Source: Chryseosolibacter histidinae
Lineage (GTDB): Bacteria; Bacteroidota; Bacteroidia; Cytophagales; Cyclobacteriaceae
NCBI RefSeq assembly: GCF_018598225.1
Contig: NZ_JAHESF010000012.1
Span: 124,001 to 188,000 of the forward strand
DNA: 64,000 nt
Direction: 5' to 3'
Shown here in pieces: positions 17,058 to 26,434 of this stretch (position 1 is its first letter; each line of letters begins with the position of its first letter). The notes under the pieces were generated by a model. It was not told the origin of the DNA, searched no databases, and worked only from the letters and a program-made list of their open reading frames with translations. The position numbers and the translations under genes are program-made.

Positions 17058-17510
17058 ATGCAGATCAAGGCCGTAAAACCCATTAATTTCCTCTTTTTCC
17101 GCACGGAAGCGAGCGTTGCTGAGCTGGTGAATTACCTGCCTGTTGGCCAGGAGCTCTTTAAGGAAGCTGTAGCATACAATTTACCGATCACAGGTCCCGT
17201 TCACTGGCACTACTTCGGTTTTGAAGGTGATTTAACCAAGCCATTTACGCTGGAGATCGCGCTGCCGGTGGGAGAGGTGCCCGAAGCTTACGACGGTAAA
17301 TTCCACTTCAAACGCACGGACTCATTTAAATGTGTATCGGCCATTCATGAAGGCAGCTGGCTGGATATGCCGCAGAGCTACGGCAAGCTGATGCAATTCA
17401 TTGAAGCGAACCACTTAACGCCACTGGCGTCTAACCGTGAGATCTATGTGAATGCGGACTTCAAACATCCGGAAGCCAATGTCACCGAGATCCAGATCGG
17501 GATCAATTAA
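17058..17510 (+). CDS. GyrI-like small-molecule-binding protein
   Basis: 150 residues from the ATG at 17058 (a TTG nine bases earlier is less likely). The fold pattern fits the GyrI-like/AraC effector-binding domain: two repeats of strand-helix-strand, with VHWHYFGFEGDLTKPFTLEIALPV, FKCVSAIHEGSWLDMPQSYGKLMQFI and IYVNADFKHPEANVTEIQIGI near the end. Stand-alone members bind amphipathic drugs or act as hydrolases. It lies 178 bp after the WYL regulator. Confidence 0.8.
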   Translation: MQIKAVKPINFLFFRTEASVAELVNYLPVGQELFKEAVAYNLPITGPVHWHYFGFEGDLTKPFTLEIALPVGEVPEAYDGKFHFKRTDSFKCVSAIHEGSWLDMPQSYGKLMQFIEANHLTPLASNREIYVNADFKHPEANVTEIQIGIN

Positions 17511-17545
17511 AACTGAGTAGCCTGTTGGGAATTCAATGGCGTGTT

Positions 17546-17662
17546 ATGAAAAGAATAATATTGGTTGTGGTCGGCATCATCATCGGGCTTCTTGCCTTGC
17601 TGCTCACGTACGCTGCTGAGAGCAACGCGCAGTCGATAGCGCATGCTTTTACAACTTTATGA
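17546..17662 (+). CDS. Possible 38-residue membrane peptide
   Basis: ATG at 17546, TGA at 17660. The translation starts MKRIILVVVGIIIGLLALLL, a single hydrophobic helix, followed by TYAAESNAQSIAHAFTTL. The basic start then helix could be a real small membrane protein, the signal anchor of a lost gene, or chance. No homologue is recognised. Confidence 0.35.
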   Translation: MKRIILVVVGIIIGLLALLLTYAAESNAQSIAHAFTTL

Positions 17663-17730
17663 AAACGTTTATATATGTGAGTGTATGCCAATTACATCAT
17701 CATTGTATTAAATCGAAATCCGGATAGGTT

Positions 17731-17928
17731 ATGAAAGAAAAAAATGATTCTCCCAACGTCATAAAAAGTTGTTTCAGTCACATGGGTGGTAAATTCGGGA
17801 ACAGGCTTACCACCCGCTTTGAAGAACTAGGCTGGATCTCACGAGACCCGGAAAGCAAACATTTTCTGATCACACCGAAGGGAGAACGGGAATTTAAAAA
17901 ATTAGGCGTCGATACATCAAACCTGTAA
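17731..17928 (+). CDS. Small winged-helix protein resembling the C-terminal half of ArsR-like regulators
   Basis: 65 residues. The segment SCFSHMGGKFGNRLTTRFEELGW followed by HFLITPKGEREFKKLGVD matches the pattern CYDHLAGxLG...L...GW...TPxGxxxxxxLG found in the C-terminal half of some ArsR-family regulators. No DNA-recognition winged helix precedes it in the frame, so it stands alone. It lies 3 bp before the DHFR-like gene, apparently in one transcript. Function unknown. Confidence 0.7.
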   Translation: MKEKNDSPNVIKSCFSHMGGKFGNRLTTRFEELGWISRDPESKHFLITPKGEREFKKLGVDTSNL

Positions 17929-17931
17929 TAC

Positions 17932-18462
17932 ATGAGAAAAGTGATCTTAGGATTAGCCGTCAGCCTCGACGGTTTTATTGAAGGACCCAACGGTGAGTAT
18001 GACTGGTGCTTTACGGACCAGGATTACGGCATGACCGATTTCCTGAAACGTATTGATGCGATCTTCTATGGACGCAAGAGTTATGAAATGATGATGAGCG
18101 CTGAAGCGCCGGAGGGTGGCAATCCCTGGGACTGGAAAGGGATCAGGAGCTACGTGTTCTCCAATACGCTGAAGAAGGAAGGCAAGGACTTTGAGCTTGT
18201 ATCGGGAGATATCGTCAAGAAGGTAAAAGAGATCAAAAGCATGGAAGGGAAAGACATCTGGTTGTTTGGTGGCGCTTCGCTCACGGCGAGCCTGCTGAAC
18301 GCCGGACTGGTGGATGAGCTGGGTATGGCCGTTCACCCGATCCTGCTGGGACAGGGAAAGCCCTTGTTCTCAGGAATAGAGAAACGGATCAAAACGAAGC
18401 TGATCGATGCCAAAACGTATTCGACCGGGCTGGTTTACCTTTCTTATGATGTGATCAGCTGA
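17932..18462 (+). CDS. Dihydrofolate reductase / RibD C-terminal family protein
   Basis: 176 residues. It has VILGLAVSLDGFIEGPNGEYDW at the start, FYGRKSYEMM, SYVFSNTLKK, then KDIWLFGGASLTASLLNAGLVDELGMAVHPILLGQGKPLF, the NADPH-binding pattern of RibD_C proteins. It probably acts as an NADPH-dependent reductase, but these small members (YwjB/YyaP-like) have no settled substrate. It shares the transcript with the small winged-helix gene and converges on the next minus-strand gene with no gap between the stops (18462/18463). Confidence 0.9.
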   Translation: MRKVILGLAVSLDGFIEGPNGEYDWCFTDQDYGMTDFLKRIDAIFYGRKSYEMMMSAEAPEGGNPWDWKGIRSYVFSNTLKKEGKDFELVSGDIVKKVKEIKSMEGKDIWLFGGASLTASLLNAGLVDELGMAVHPILLGQGKPLFSGIEKRIKTKLIDAKTYSTGLVYLSYDVIS

Positions 18463-19221
18463 TCACTGCCATCCAAGGCGGCAGATCACACCGAACCTGT
18501 ACTCGACCATGTTGAGCAGGCTGCTGTAAACATACCCAACGTGGTGCTCGTGAATGACCTGTGTTTGCGTGTTGATAAATTTGGCCATTACATCCTGGTC
18601 GGGCGCTGGTTGCGACGGATCCACTTCCGAATTCATATAGCGGACGTTGCCACCCTGTGTAGCCACTGCGTTGAGATCGAAATAAAATCGCTCCGCATCC
18701 ATTTTTCGGAAGATGGAGCTGAAGTCTACACGCACGCCTGCGCCACCAGAAGCGGTGTACGTATGGTCCCTGGAAAGCACATCTGATTCCAGCGGATGGC
18801 AGCTGAACTCATCTTCGGGATCTTGAATGGTAAGGGTTGTGCTGAAAGTAGTGATGCCGAGCTTACCGACGAGGTAGGGGTTGATCAGCTTGCCGTTGCG
18901 CAGAAAATACCTGCCGGCGATGCGGGCGTTGAAGATATCGTTGCTGACCAGCACATCCGTTTCGGTTACGGTGCCATCATCGAAGGTATATTTCTGCCGC
19001 GATTTTTCTGATCCGTAGCTGCCGAAGCCAAGCTCGATGCCCAGTGAAAAGGGAGCCTTGAAGCTTCGTGAAAAATTCAGGTCGATACCAAAAGCATTGT
19101 TCATGGTTCTGGTCATGCTTCCAACGGGCTGCGCCAGGTTAAAGCCCGATCCCAGCTCCCAGCTTTGGGCAAACGCGGTTGTTCCAAGCAATGTGGCGAC
19201 GGCAAAAATAAGGGTTTTCAT
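18463..19221 (-). CDS. Outer membrane beta-barrel protein
   Basis: 252 residues. The signal peptide is residues 1-18 (ends TTAFAQ). Strands alternate as in porin-like proteins: WELGSGFNLAQPVGS, FGIDLNFSRSFKAPFSLGIELGFGSYGSE, FNARIAGRYFLRNGKLINPYLVGKLG, YTASGGAGVRVDFSSIF, and a last strand VEYRFGVICRLGWQ. One Cys near the end and one in EFSCHP are unusual. It is monocistronic with no recognised role. Confidence 0.82.
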   Translation of the reverse strand: MKTLIFAVATLLGTTAFAQSWELGSGFNLAQPVGSMTRTMNNAFGIDLNFSRSFKAPFSLGIELGFGSYGSEKSRQKYTFDDGTVTETDVLVSNDIFNARIAGRYFLRNGKLINPYLVGKLGITTFSTTLTIQDPEDEFSCHPLESDVLSRDHTYTASGGAGVRVDFSSIFRKMDAERFYFDLNAVATQGGNVRYMNSEVDPSQPAPDQDVMAKFINTQTQVIHEHHVGYVYSSLLNMVEYRFGVICRLGWQ

Positions 19222-19292
19222 AGGAGTCCAGTTTTAAGGATGGTGAATCACCGGCTCTGGTGTTTAAAAGTTACGAAAAGTGGAGGAATTGG

Positions 19293-19428
19293 TCAATTGT
19301 CAATGTGCAAATGTGCAAATTTGATAGTCACGTCAGAGTCTCTCAGCAGGGGACTGACTAAACCAGGAACGGTAGCACGTTCCAGGATTCGGACTCTCGA
19401 AGAACCCGCTTGAACATTGACAATTAAA
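19293..19428. repeat. Inverted-arm repeat, CAATTGTCAATGTGCAAAT family
   Basis: The left arm (CAATTGTCAATGTGC..., 19293-19322) contains a tandem ATGTGCAA unit. The right arm (TTGAACATTGACAATT, 19410-19425) is its partial reverse complement. The spacer of about 88 bp contains smaller pairs such as AGAGTC/GGACTCT and GAACG/CGTTC. The right arm ends three bases from the ATG of the next gene. Confidence 0.6.
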
Positions 19429-19430
19429 AT

Positions 19431-19904
19431 ATGCACCCCAACGCAGCGCTTATTCAGCAATTTTACACAGCATTCGGAGCGAAAGACTACCGCGCCATGC
19501 AGCAGGCCTATCACGCTGATGCGATGTTCAGCGATCCGGTATTTCAGAAGCTCTCCTCGAAAGAAGTGAAGGCCATGTGGCAAATGCTGATCACGTCGGC
19601 AAAAGACCTGGAGATCAGCTGCAGCGATATTTCTGCAGACGAAACAACCGGCCGGTGCGTATGGCAGGCGTGGTATACATTCACCGCTACAGGCCGGAAG
19701 GTCCATAACATCATTCACGCTTCATTTGAATTTAAGGAAGGGAAGATCTACCGGCACAACGATCATTTTGATCTCTGGCGATGGTCGCGAATGGCGCTGG
19801 GAATGCCCGGTGTGCTGCTGGGATGGAGTCCGCTGATCAGGAATAAAGTAAGAAAGACCGCGCGGAAAAGGTTGGAGAAATTTATAGTAAGCAGTGATCG
19901 GTAA
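19431..19904 (+). CDS. SnoaL/NTF2-like protein
   Basis: 157 residues. It has the NTF2-like cone fold pattern: NAALIQQFYTAFGAKDYRAMQQAYHADAMFSDP, VWQAWYTFTATGRKVHNIIHASFEFKEGKIYRHNDHFDLWRW. The family includes cyclases, isomerases and many proteins of unknown role. The RHNDHFDLWRW segment is typical of a widespread uncharacterised subgroup. The final residues (VSSDR) and the TAA are encoded by the downstream GTAATCAGT-family repeat. Confidence 0.85.
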   Translation: MHPNAALIQQFYTAFGAKDYRAMQQAYHADAMFSDPVFQKLSSKEVKAMWQMLITSAKDLEISCSDISADETTGRCVWQAWYTFTATGRKVHNIIHASFEFKEGKIYRHNDHFDLWRWSRMALGMPGVLLGWSPLIRNKVRKTARKRLEKFIVSSDR

Positions 19905-19960
19905 TCAGTAATCAGTAATCAGTGCATTACCCAACAGAAAATCTCAAGTCGATTACCGTA
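19886..19960. repeat. GTAATCAGT-family repeat
   Basis: Three near-identical GTAATCA units (19900-19923) with a short GATTACCG partner at 19951. The preceding gene ends inside the first unit. The right arm is shorter than in the copy at 71-142. Confidence 0.65.
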
Positions 19961-19967
19961 TACCCGC

Positions 19968-19995
19968 CGTTGTTGGTGTTCTTCACCAACAACGG
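19968..19995. terminator. Hairpin between the NTF2-like gene and nuoN
   Basis: CCGTTGTTGGTG-TTCTT-CACCAACAACGG is a perfect 12-bp stem in the gap between convergent genes. A second CACCAACAAC follows at 20001. It is a likely end point of the nuo operon; the T-tract is missing, so this is moderate. Confidence 0.6.
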
Positions 19996-20018
19996 CCCTT
20001 CACCAACAACAACCATCC

Positions 20019-21395
20019 CTAAATCAACCTAATGATCAGATCCGGTGCAACCCCCAGGATAATGCTTGCCAGCAGGCAGATCACCATGAGTACCCTGTGC
20101 AGGAGCGGGGTTTCGATCGGGGTGATGATGTCAGACGACTTCAGGTACATGGCAATGATGATCCTGAAGTAGTAATAGATACCGATCAGCGACGTCAGGA
20201 TCGCCAGCAGCACAAGGCCTACATACCCGCTTTCGAAGGCAACTGTAAAGATGTAGTACTTGGCAAAGAAACCAGCCAGCGGCGGAATACCTGCCAGCGA
20301 CAACAACGCTACCGTCATTGTAAAGGCCATGAACGGATTACGTTTTACCAGGCCGTTAAAAGCTTCTGCGGTAACATTTTCATTTTCGAAGGCCACATTA
20401 TGAAGGATGGTGAATGCAGCGATGGAAGCTGTAGCATACGATACAACGTAGTACAAAATGGCGCTGTCAGAAACTTCATTCAATGCCACCAGCGTGATGA
20501 GCATATAGCCTGCGTGGGCAACGCTTGAAAAAGCAAGCATTCTTTTAACGCTGTTCTGGTATACCGCAGTAATGTTGCTGACCACCAGGGTGAGCACCGT
20601 GATCACCTGCACCACATCTACCCACTGCGACGAGACAGCAGCGAAACAGGTTGAGAACAACCGGAAGAAAGCGGCAAAGGCAGCGATCTTCACGATGGTA
20701 GACATGAAAGCAGTAACCACAGTAGGTGAACCTTCATACACATCAGGGGCCCAGAAGTGGAACGGTACAGCGGAGATCTTGAAGGCCAATCCAACCATCA
20801 TCATCAGCACGCCGGCGTAAAGCAGCGAGGGGAAGTTGACGGAAGGAGCCGCCACGGTCTCGGCGATGATGTTGAGATCGAACGATCCGGTTACCCCGTA
20901 GACGAGCGCGATGCCAAACAGCAGGAAGCCGGTGGCAAAAGATCCCATCAGGAAATATTTGAAAGCAGCTTCGTTGGAAAAAAGATCTTTCATTTTGCTG
21001 CCTGCGAGAATGTATAGTGAGATAGACAGGATCTCGATGCCCAGGAACAGCATGGCCAGATTGCTGTAAGAGACCATAAACACGGCACCTACGAGCGAGA
21101 ACAGCACCAGCGCGAAATGGTCGGTAACGTGGGTATTGTTTTCGAAATAGTCTTTAGACATCATGAACCAGAGCAGCGCTACGATCGAGATGCCGGCGCT
21201 GAACGCCACCGCATAGTTATCGAACGTGAGCATGTTGCTGTAGTACGACTGAACACTATTCCAGTCCATGATCAGGAGCAGGGCGGCGGCCGCCAATCCC
21301 AGCAGCACTATAGGGAACAGGACCTTCCTGATATTGAAGATCTCAGACAAAAGTGAGAAGATGCCTAATCCTGAAAGTATGTATACTGCGTTCAT
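20019..21395 (-). CDS. nuoN: NADH-quinone oxidoreductase subunit N
   Basis: 458 residues, a multi-helix antiporter-like proton-pumping subunit of complex I in the inner membrane. Typical segments are FLGIEILSISLYILAGS, AAFKYFLMGSFATGFLLFGIALVYG, KISAVPFHFWAPDVYEGSPT (with the key Lys) and SLAGIPPLAGFFAKYYIF. It is the last gene of the nuoA-N operon, 15 bp after nuoM. The conserved Glu (LGIEILS) is present. Confidence 0.97.
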   Translation of the reverse strand: MNAVYILSGLGIFSLLSEIFNIRKVLFPIVLLGLAAAALLLIMDWNSVQSYYSNMLTFDNYAVAFSAGISIVALLWFMMSKDYFENNTHVTDHFALVLFSLVGAVFMVSYSNLAMLFLGIEILSISLYILAGSKMKDLFSNEAAFKYFLMGSFATGFLLFGIALVYGVTGSFDLNIIAETVAAPSVNFPSLLYAGVLMMMVGLAFKISAVPFHFWAPDVYEGSPTVVTAFMSTIVKIAAFAAFFRLFSTCFAAVSSQWVDVVQVITVLTLVVSNITAVYQNSVKRMLAFSSVAHAGYMLITLVALNEVSDSAILYYVVSYATASIAAFTILHNVAFENENVTAEAFNGLVKRNPFMAFTMTVALLSLAGIPPLAGFFAKYYIFTVAFESGYVGLVLLAILTSLIGIYYYFRIIIAMYLKSSDIITPIETPLLHRVLMVICLLASIILGVAPDLIIRLI

Positions 21396-21410
21396 GTTAA
21401 AATTACTTCA

Positions 21411-22883
21411 TTACTGGTTTACAGCCTGGTAGTTCGCGATCACATTCCAGAGGCTATCCACGGCGGCTTCCGAGATCTTCAGGAGCGGCGCGGGATAGAT
21501 GCCAATGATGATGATCAGCACAACGATCGGGTACAGAACAATTTTTTCGTTCGTGCCCAGGTCGATAAAGTTCCTGGTGCGGGTGTTGGTTTCGCCCAGC
21601 ATGGTCTGCTGGAAGCTTCTCAGCATGTAAACTGCGCCGAGGATCATGGTAAGTCCCGCCAGGGCGCCTACCACGTGGTTATACTGGAACACCGCGTTGA
21701 TGAGCAGGAACTCGCCTACAAAACCACTGGTGAGTGGCAGGGCTACGCTGCCCAGCATCACCACAACAAACACGGTGGTGAGCAAAGGTGCCGCGCTGCG
21801 GATGCCGCCCAGCGATGCGATCTCCTGCGTGCTGGTTCTTGAGAAGATGATATCGATGATGTAGAACAAACCTACGATCACAATGCCGTGGCTCACCATC
21901 TGGATCATGGCACCCTGCATGCCGATCTTGTTCAGCGTGAACAATCCGGCGGCGATCAGGCCAACGTGGGCGGTGGATGAATAGGCAATGAGGCGCTTCA
22001 GGTCTTTCTGCACGATGGCCAGGCATGACGCATACACGATGCCGATCACGGAAAGGATGATGGCTGTGGAGGCCCACTCGTTTACCCCTTGTGGCACCAC
22101 CGGTAACAACCAGCGGATCACGCCAAAAATCCCCATCTTCAGCATGATGCCAGACAACAGCATGGTGCCTTGTGTCGGCGCGGTGTTGTAAGTGTCAGGC
22201 TGCCAGGTATGGAAAGGGAATATCGGCATCTTGATAGCAAAAGCGAGGAACATCGCCCAGAAGATCAGCCCCTGTGTTGATGCAGGCAGCGCCTGACCTG
22301 CAGCGTAGAGCGCTTCTGCTGCAAAAGAATGCTGTCCCGGTGTCTGGAAATACAGGTAGATCAGTCCCACCAGCATCACAAGGCTTCCCGCCAGCGTATA
22401 GATGAAGAATTTCAATGTTACGGCGCCGCGGTTCACACCTCCCCAGCGCAGGCAGATGAAGTAGATCGGGATCAATGCCATCTCCCAGAAGATGTAGAAG
22501 AGGAATCCGTCCAGTGCCACGAACACGCCAACCAGAGCCGCTTCCATGAACAGGATGAGGCTGTAGAACGAAACTGGTTTGTCGTAGCTGTTCTTGAACG
22601 ACGAGAGCACGATCAACGGCGTAAGCAGTGTGGTAAGCAGTACCAGCAGGAGGCTGATGCCGTCGATGCCCGCATAGAAGCTGATACCCAACGAAGCCAC
22701 CCAGGGATAATTTACAACGAACTGGTTGCCCGCAGCTGGTTCGAACTGAACCACCACAATAATGGTCAGAAGAAGCTCAACCAGAGAAGCCGCGAGGGCC
22801 CATCCTTTTGCCAGCGGCGCATCGAGCGCCAGCAGGATCAGGGTTGCTGCCAGAGGCCAGAAAATAAGTGCAGTTGTTAACAT
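21411..22883 (-). CDS. nuoM: NADH-quinone oxidoreductase subunit M
   Basis: 490 residues, an antiporter-like membrane subunit of complex I. It has FYIFWEMALIPIYFICLRWGG with the conserved Glu, KMPIFPFHTWQPDTYNTAPTQGTMLLSGIMLKMG with the channel Lys residues, and LKRLIAYSSTAHVGLIAAGLF. Length is normal. It lies 36 bp after nuoL. Confidence 0.97.
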   Translation of the reverse strand: MLTTALIFWPLAATLILLALDAPLAKGWALAASLVELLLTIIVVVQFEPAAGNQFVVNYPWVASLGISFYAGIDGISLLLVLLTTLLTPLIVLSSFKNSYDKPVSFYSLILFMEAALVGVFVALDGFLFYIFWEMALIPIYFICLRWGGVNRGAVTLKFFIYTLAGSLVMLVGLIYLYFQTPGQHSFAAEALYAAGQALPASTQGLIFWAMFLAFAIKMPIFPFHTWQPDTYNTAPTQGTMLLSGIMLKMGIFGVIRWLLPVVPQGVNEWASTAIILSVIGIVYASCLAIVQKDLKRLIAYSSTAHVGLIAAGLFTLNKIGMQGAMIQMVSHGIVIVGLFYIIDIIFSRTSTQEIASLGGIRSAAPLLTTVFVVVMLGSVALPLTSGFVGEFLLINAVFQYNHVVGALAGLTMILGAVYMLRSFQQTMLGETNTRTRNFIDLGTNEKIVLYPIVVLIIIIGIYPAPLLKISEAAVDSLWNVIANYQAVNQ

Positions 22884-22919
22884 CGTTGCGTATATCGGTT
22901 CAATTCAAATACAATCGGA

Positions 22920-24839
22920 TCAGATCAGGCTTTTGGCGGCCAGCAGGATAATGATGCTGATCACCATGGCGAAAATATAAAAGGCTGTGTTTCCGGTCTG
23001 GATCAGGCGCAGGGTCTTGCTGCTCCAGGTCACCACTTTGCCGGTGCCGTTCACAATGTTGTCGATCACAAGCTTCTCCACCAGTGAGTCAAATACTTTG
23101 GAGAGCACATTGAGCGGCTTCACGATCACGGCGTTGTAGAGCTCGTCGATGTAGTATTTGTTGCGCACCAGCTTATGGGCTGCGTTCAGTGTAACGGTAT
23201 CGGGAGCAGGTACCCGGCGGCCTCTCACATACATGAAGTAAGCGATGAGGATCATCACCAGCGTGAGGCCCACGATCGTGCCCATCAAGGTGAACTCGGT
23301 ATTGTGGTCAAGATGATGGTGTGCTTCAGACAATGCTTTTGACTGCGCGAAAACCGGATCAAGGAAATGGTTCAGCGCGTGGCTTCCGCCCAGCACTTCA
23401 GGTACGCCCATAAATCCACCTACGAGTGAAAGCACGGCCAGCACCATCAGTGGAACGGTCATACTCTTCGGCGATTCGTGGATATGATGTTTTACTTCTT
23501 CCGATGCCCTGGTGCTTCCGGAGAATGTGAGGAAGAACAGGCGGAACATATAGAAGGCTGTGAGCAGCGATGCGAAGGCGGCGAATCCCCAGATGACAGG
23601 GCTGTGTGCAAAGGCGTTTGCCAGGATCTCGTCTTTAGAGAAGAAACCCGCGAACGGAGGAATACCCGCGATGGCCAGCGTGCCGATGAGGAATGTGAGG
23701 AAAGTGACCGGAAGATATTTTCTCAGTCCACCCATGTTGCGCAGGTCCTGTTCACCGCTCAGGCCGTGGATCACACTGCCCGCGCCGAGGAACAACAGCG
23801 CTTTGAAGAACGCGTGCGTCGCCATGTGGAAGATACCAGTGGTATAAGCACCCACGCCGAGGGCAACGAACATCAATCCTAACTGGCTCACGGTAGAATA
23901 CGCGAGCACTTTTTTGATATCGGTCTGGGCAATGGCGATGGTGGCAGCGAATACCGCAGTAGCGAGCCCGATGATGGTAACGATCTCAAGCGAGAACGGC
24001 GCCAGTGTATACAACACATTGTTACGGGCGATCATGTAGATACCTGCCGTAACCATGGTTGCCGCGTGGATGAGCGCAGACACAGGTGTAGGACCGGCCA
24101 TCGCGTCAGGCAGCCAGGTGTACAATGGGATCTGGGCGCTTTTTCCGATGGCGCCTACAAATAACAGGATCGTGATCCACGTGATGAACTCAGCGCCTGC
24201 CGGGAATTCTCCGGCTTTGGCGAATACATCCTGATAGTTGATGCTGCCGAAATGAATGAAGATGAGGATAACACCCAGGATCAGCCCGAGGTCACCGATG
24301 CGGTTCATGATAAAGGCTTTCTTGGCGGCATCGTTGTAGTCCTGGTTCTTGAACCAGAAGCCGATGAGCAGGTAAGAGCAGAGGCCTACACCTTCCCAGC
24401 CTACGAACATGAGCAGATAATTGGAGCCCATCACCAGCAACAACATGAAGAAGATAAAGAGGTTCAGGTACATGAAGAAGCGGTGGAAACCGTCATCGTC
24501 ATGCATGTAACCTACGGAGTATACGTGGATCAGGAATCCTACGCCGGTGATGATCAGCATCATCAGGGAGCTGAGCGGATCTACGAGAAATGAGAACGAT
24601 ACCGAAAAGTTGCCGGCGCTGATCCAGTCAAAGGCGGTAAAGGTCAGTGACGACTGTCCTTCAGGTGCGTTCAGAAGGCCGATGAACAGTGCTATCGAGA
24701 TCACAAACGAAACGAACACCGATCCGCAGGCGATGAATGAGACCCATCCTTTGGTCAGGTTCCTGTTGACCAGTCCGATGAAGAGAAAACCCAGGAGGGG
24801 AGCGAGCGGTATAAGACCAATCAAATCACTCATTACCAT
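22920..24839 (-). CDS. nuoL: NADH-quinone oxidoreductase subunit L
   Basis: 639 residues with about 16 helices. It includes [75 protein letters not shown] and [21 protein letters not shown], all canonical for the NuoL pump. A long C-terminal region (about 480-639) carries the amphipathic lateral helix that runs along the membrane arm. The start overlaps the end of nuoK by 7 bp. Confidence 0.97.
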   Translation of the reverse strand: MVMSDLIGLIPLAPLLGFLFIGLVNRNLTKGWVSFIACGSVFVSFVISIALFIGLLNAPEGQSSLTFTAFDWISAGNFSVSFSFLVDPLSSLMMLIITGVGFLIHVYSVGYMHDDDGFHRFFMYLNLFIFFMLLLVMGSNYLLMFVGWEGVGLCSYLLIGFWFKNQDYNDAAKKAFIMNRIGDLGLILGVILIFIHFGSINYQDVFAKAGEFPAGAEFITWITILLFVGAIGKSAQIPLYTWLPDAMAGPTPVSALIHAATMVTAGIYMIARNNVLYTLAPFSLEIVTIIGLATAVFAATIAIAQTDIKKVLAYSTVSQLGLMFVALGVGAYTTGIFHMATHAFFKALLFLGAGSVIHGLSGEQDLRNMGGLRKYLPVTFLTFLIGTLAIAGIPPFAGFFSKDEILANAFAHSPVIWGFAAFASLLTAFYMFRLFFLTFSGSTRASEEVKHHIHESPKSMTVPLMVLAVLSLVGGFMGVPEVLGGSHALNHFLDPVFAQSKALSEAHHHLDHNTEFTLMGTIVGLTLVMILIAYFMYVRGRRVPAPDTVTLNAAHKLVRNKYYIDELYNAVIVKPLNVLSKVFDSLVEKLVIDNIVNGTGKVVTWSSKTLRLIQTGNTAFYIFAMVISIIILLAAKSLI

Positions 24840-25165
24840 TTCAGTTTATTCAGTACGTTAATATCGGTTGTGCGTGTGTTGTGATAGATCACGATGAGGA
24901 TCGCCAGGCCCACGGCAACTTCCGCGGCAGCCACGGCCATGATGAAGAAAACGAATACCTGTCCGGAGCCGTCGCCGTGGTAAGCAGAGAACGCTACCAG
25001 CAATAGGTTGACGGCATTCAGCATGAGCTCGATACACATGAAGATGATGATGGCATTTCTGCGGTACAGTACACCCAGCACGCCGATCACGAACAAGGCA
25101 GTGCTCAGCCAGATGTAGTAGTTCAGCGGGATGCCCTGAACGGCCTGCGTTATGTTCTCGTTCAT
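24833..25165 (-). CDS. nuoK: NADH-quinone oxidoreductase subunit K
   Basis: 110 residues with three membrane helices: [46 protein letters not shown] contains the conserved membrane Glu of the MRP-type MrpC/NuoK family (CIELMLN). It overlaps nuoJ by 4 bp (ATGA) and nuoL by 7 bp, suggesting translational coupling. Confidence 0.97.
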   Translation of the reverse strand: MNENITQAVQGIPLNYYIWLSTALFVIGVLGVLYRRNAIIIFMCIELMLNAVNLLLVAFSAYHGDGSGQVFVFFIMAVAAAEVAVGLAILIVIYHNTRTTDINVLNKLKW

Positions 25166-25746
25166 TTGGTAAGTTCTTTTATGTTGGTGGTAATGTTCTG
25201 GTTTGCAACGCTTGCCCGTCCGTTCTTCTTGTGCGTGGGTTCGGCGGTTCTTTTCATGTGTGTTTTAGCCAGCATGACAGCGCCTACCATGGCAGCCAGC
25301 AGCAGGATAGAAACGATCTCGAAGGGCAGGAGAAACTCGTTGAACAGCAGGTTGCCGAGCACCTTTACTTTGCCGATGTTGCTGACGGTGCTGAAGTCAA
25401 CCTGTGAAGCTTCTGCACCACGCAGGGCAGCCACTACAACCATCATAAGCAGGCCGGCGGAGATCACGGCGGCAAACCTCAGGTAATTGCTTTTGTGCGC
25501 CTCATCTTCTTTGTTGAGGTTCAGGAGCATGATCACATAGAGGAAGAGCACCATGATGGCACCCGCGTAAACGATCATGTGCACGGCAAACAGGAACTCT
25601 GCGCTCAGCAGCAGGTAATGGCAACCCACACAAACGAAGGTGATCACCAGGTACAGTACACTATAGATCGGGTTCCTCGAAAATACCACCATCAGTGCGC
25701 TCAGCACTGCCAGGAAGGAGAGGAAATAAAACGCGTATAAAGTCAC
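25162..25746 (-). CDS. nuoJ: NADH-quinone oxidoreductase subunit J
   Basis: 194 residues with five helices ([58 protein letters not shown]) matching NuoJ. The tail after about 165 is basic and variable ([17 protein letters not shown]). A 96-bp gap with a repeat-like hairpin separates it from nuoI. Confidence 0.95.
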   Translation of the reverse strand: MTLYAFYFLSFLAVLSALMVVFSRNPIYSVLYLVITFVCVGCHYLLLSAEFLFAVHMIVYAGAIMVLFLYVIMLLNLNKEDEAHKSNYLRFAAVISAGLLMMVVVAALRGAEASQVDFSTVSNIGKVKVLGNLLFNEFLLPFEIVSILLLAAMVGAVMLAKTHMKRTAEPTHKKNGRASVANQNITTNIKELTK

Positions 25747-25773
25747 GATACTTTGTAGTTAATATTTTGGATA

Positions 25774-25791
25774 CCCGCCTTGAAAGGCGGG
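25774..25791. repeat. Short palindrome between nuoI and nuoJ, followed by ATTCTAA tract
   Basis: CCCGCCTT-GA-AAGGCGGG forms an 8-bp stem. It is followed at about 25815-25845 by an A+T-rich ATTCTAA/ATCTATATTCTAAATTCTA tract that looks like one arm of another tandem unit family. This is one of three repeat insertions inside the nuo operon. Confidence 0.55.
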
Positions 25792-25842
25792 GCTAAAATT
25801 AGTCCATTCCGGATTCTAACTCCTAAATCTATATTCTAAATT

Positions 25843-26412
25843 CTACTTATTGTGGCTGAACTCTTTGTGTTTTTTAAATTCCAGCACAGCAGGGGTCTGC
25901 CGTTTGGTAACATCAATTCGTTTATCAACAGGTTCTACCAGTTTGTCTTTTCCGTAAATGAATTCGTCCCTTCCGTACTCGGTGGTCACGAGCCTGTCGG
26001 TAAGGAAGATCGCTTCCTTGGGGCAGGCTTCTTCGCAGAGACCGCAGAAGATGCAACGCAGCATGTTGATCTCGTAGGTGGTTGCATACTTCTCTTCGCG
26101 ATACAGATGCTCTTCACCTTTTTTGCGCTCGCCCGAGGTCATGGTGATGGCTTCGGCAGGACAGGCTACGGCGCAGAGACCGCACGCGGTGCAACGCTCG
26201 GCACCTTTGTCGTCACGTTTCAGCACATGGTGGCCGCGCCATACGGGGCTGAACTCTCTTTTCTTTTCAGGATATTTTATCGTGGCCTTTCTTTTGAACA
26301 GGTGCTTCAGGGTAATGATGACCCCGCCCAGAATAGCCGGGAGGTAGATGCGCTCCGCAAAGGTCATCTCTTTCTTAACTACAACTTTCGATCTTCCTGA
26401 TAGGGATTGCAT
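25843..26412 (-). CDS. nuoI: NADH-quinone oxidoreductase subunit I
   Basis: 189 residues, a 2[4Fe-4S] ferredoxin-like subunit that passes electrons from the NADH module toward NuoB. Both cluster motifs are present: CTACGLCAVACP (about 77-88) and CIFCGLCEEACP (about 116-127). The N-terminal helix segment (YLPAILGGVIITLKHLF) is the usual membrane-surface contact. It lies 22 bp after nuoH. Confidence 0.96.
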   Translation of the reverse strand: MQSLSGRSKVVVKKEMTFAERIYLPAILGGVIITLKHLFKRKATIKYPEKKREFSPVWRGHHVLKRDDKGAERCTACGLCAVACPAEAITMTSGERKKGEEHLYREEKYATTYEINMLRCIFCGLCEEACPKEAIFLTDRLVTTEYGRDEFIYGKDKLVEPVDKRIDVTKRQTPAVLEFKKHKEFSHNK

Positions 26413-26434
26413 GGCAATTTCTCCTTGTTATTTT

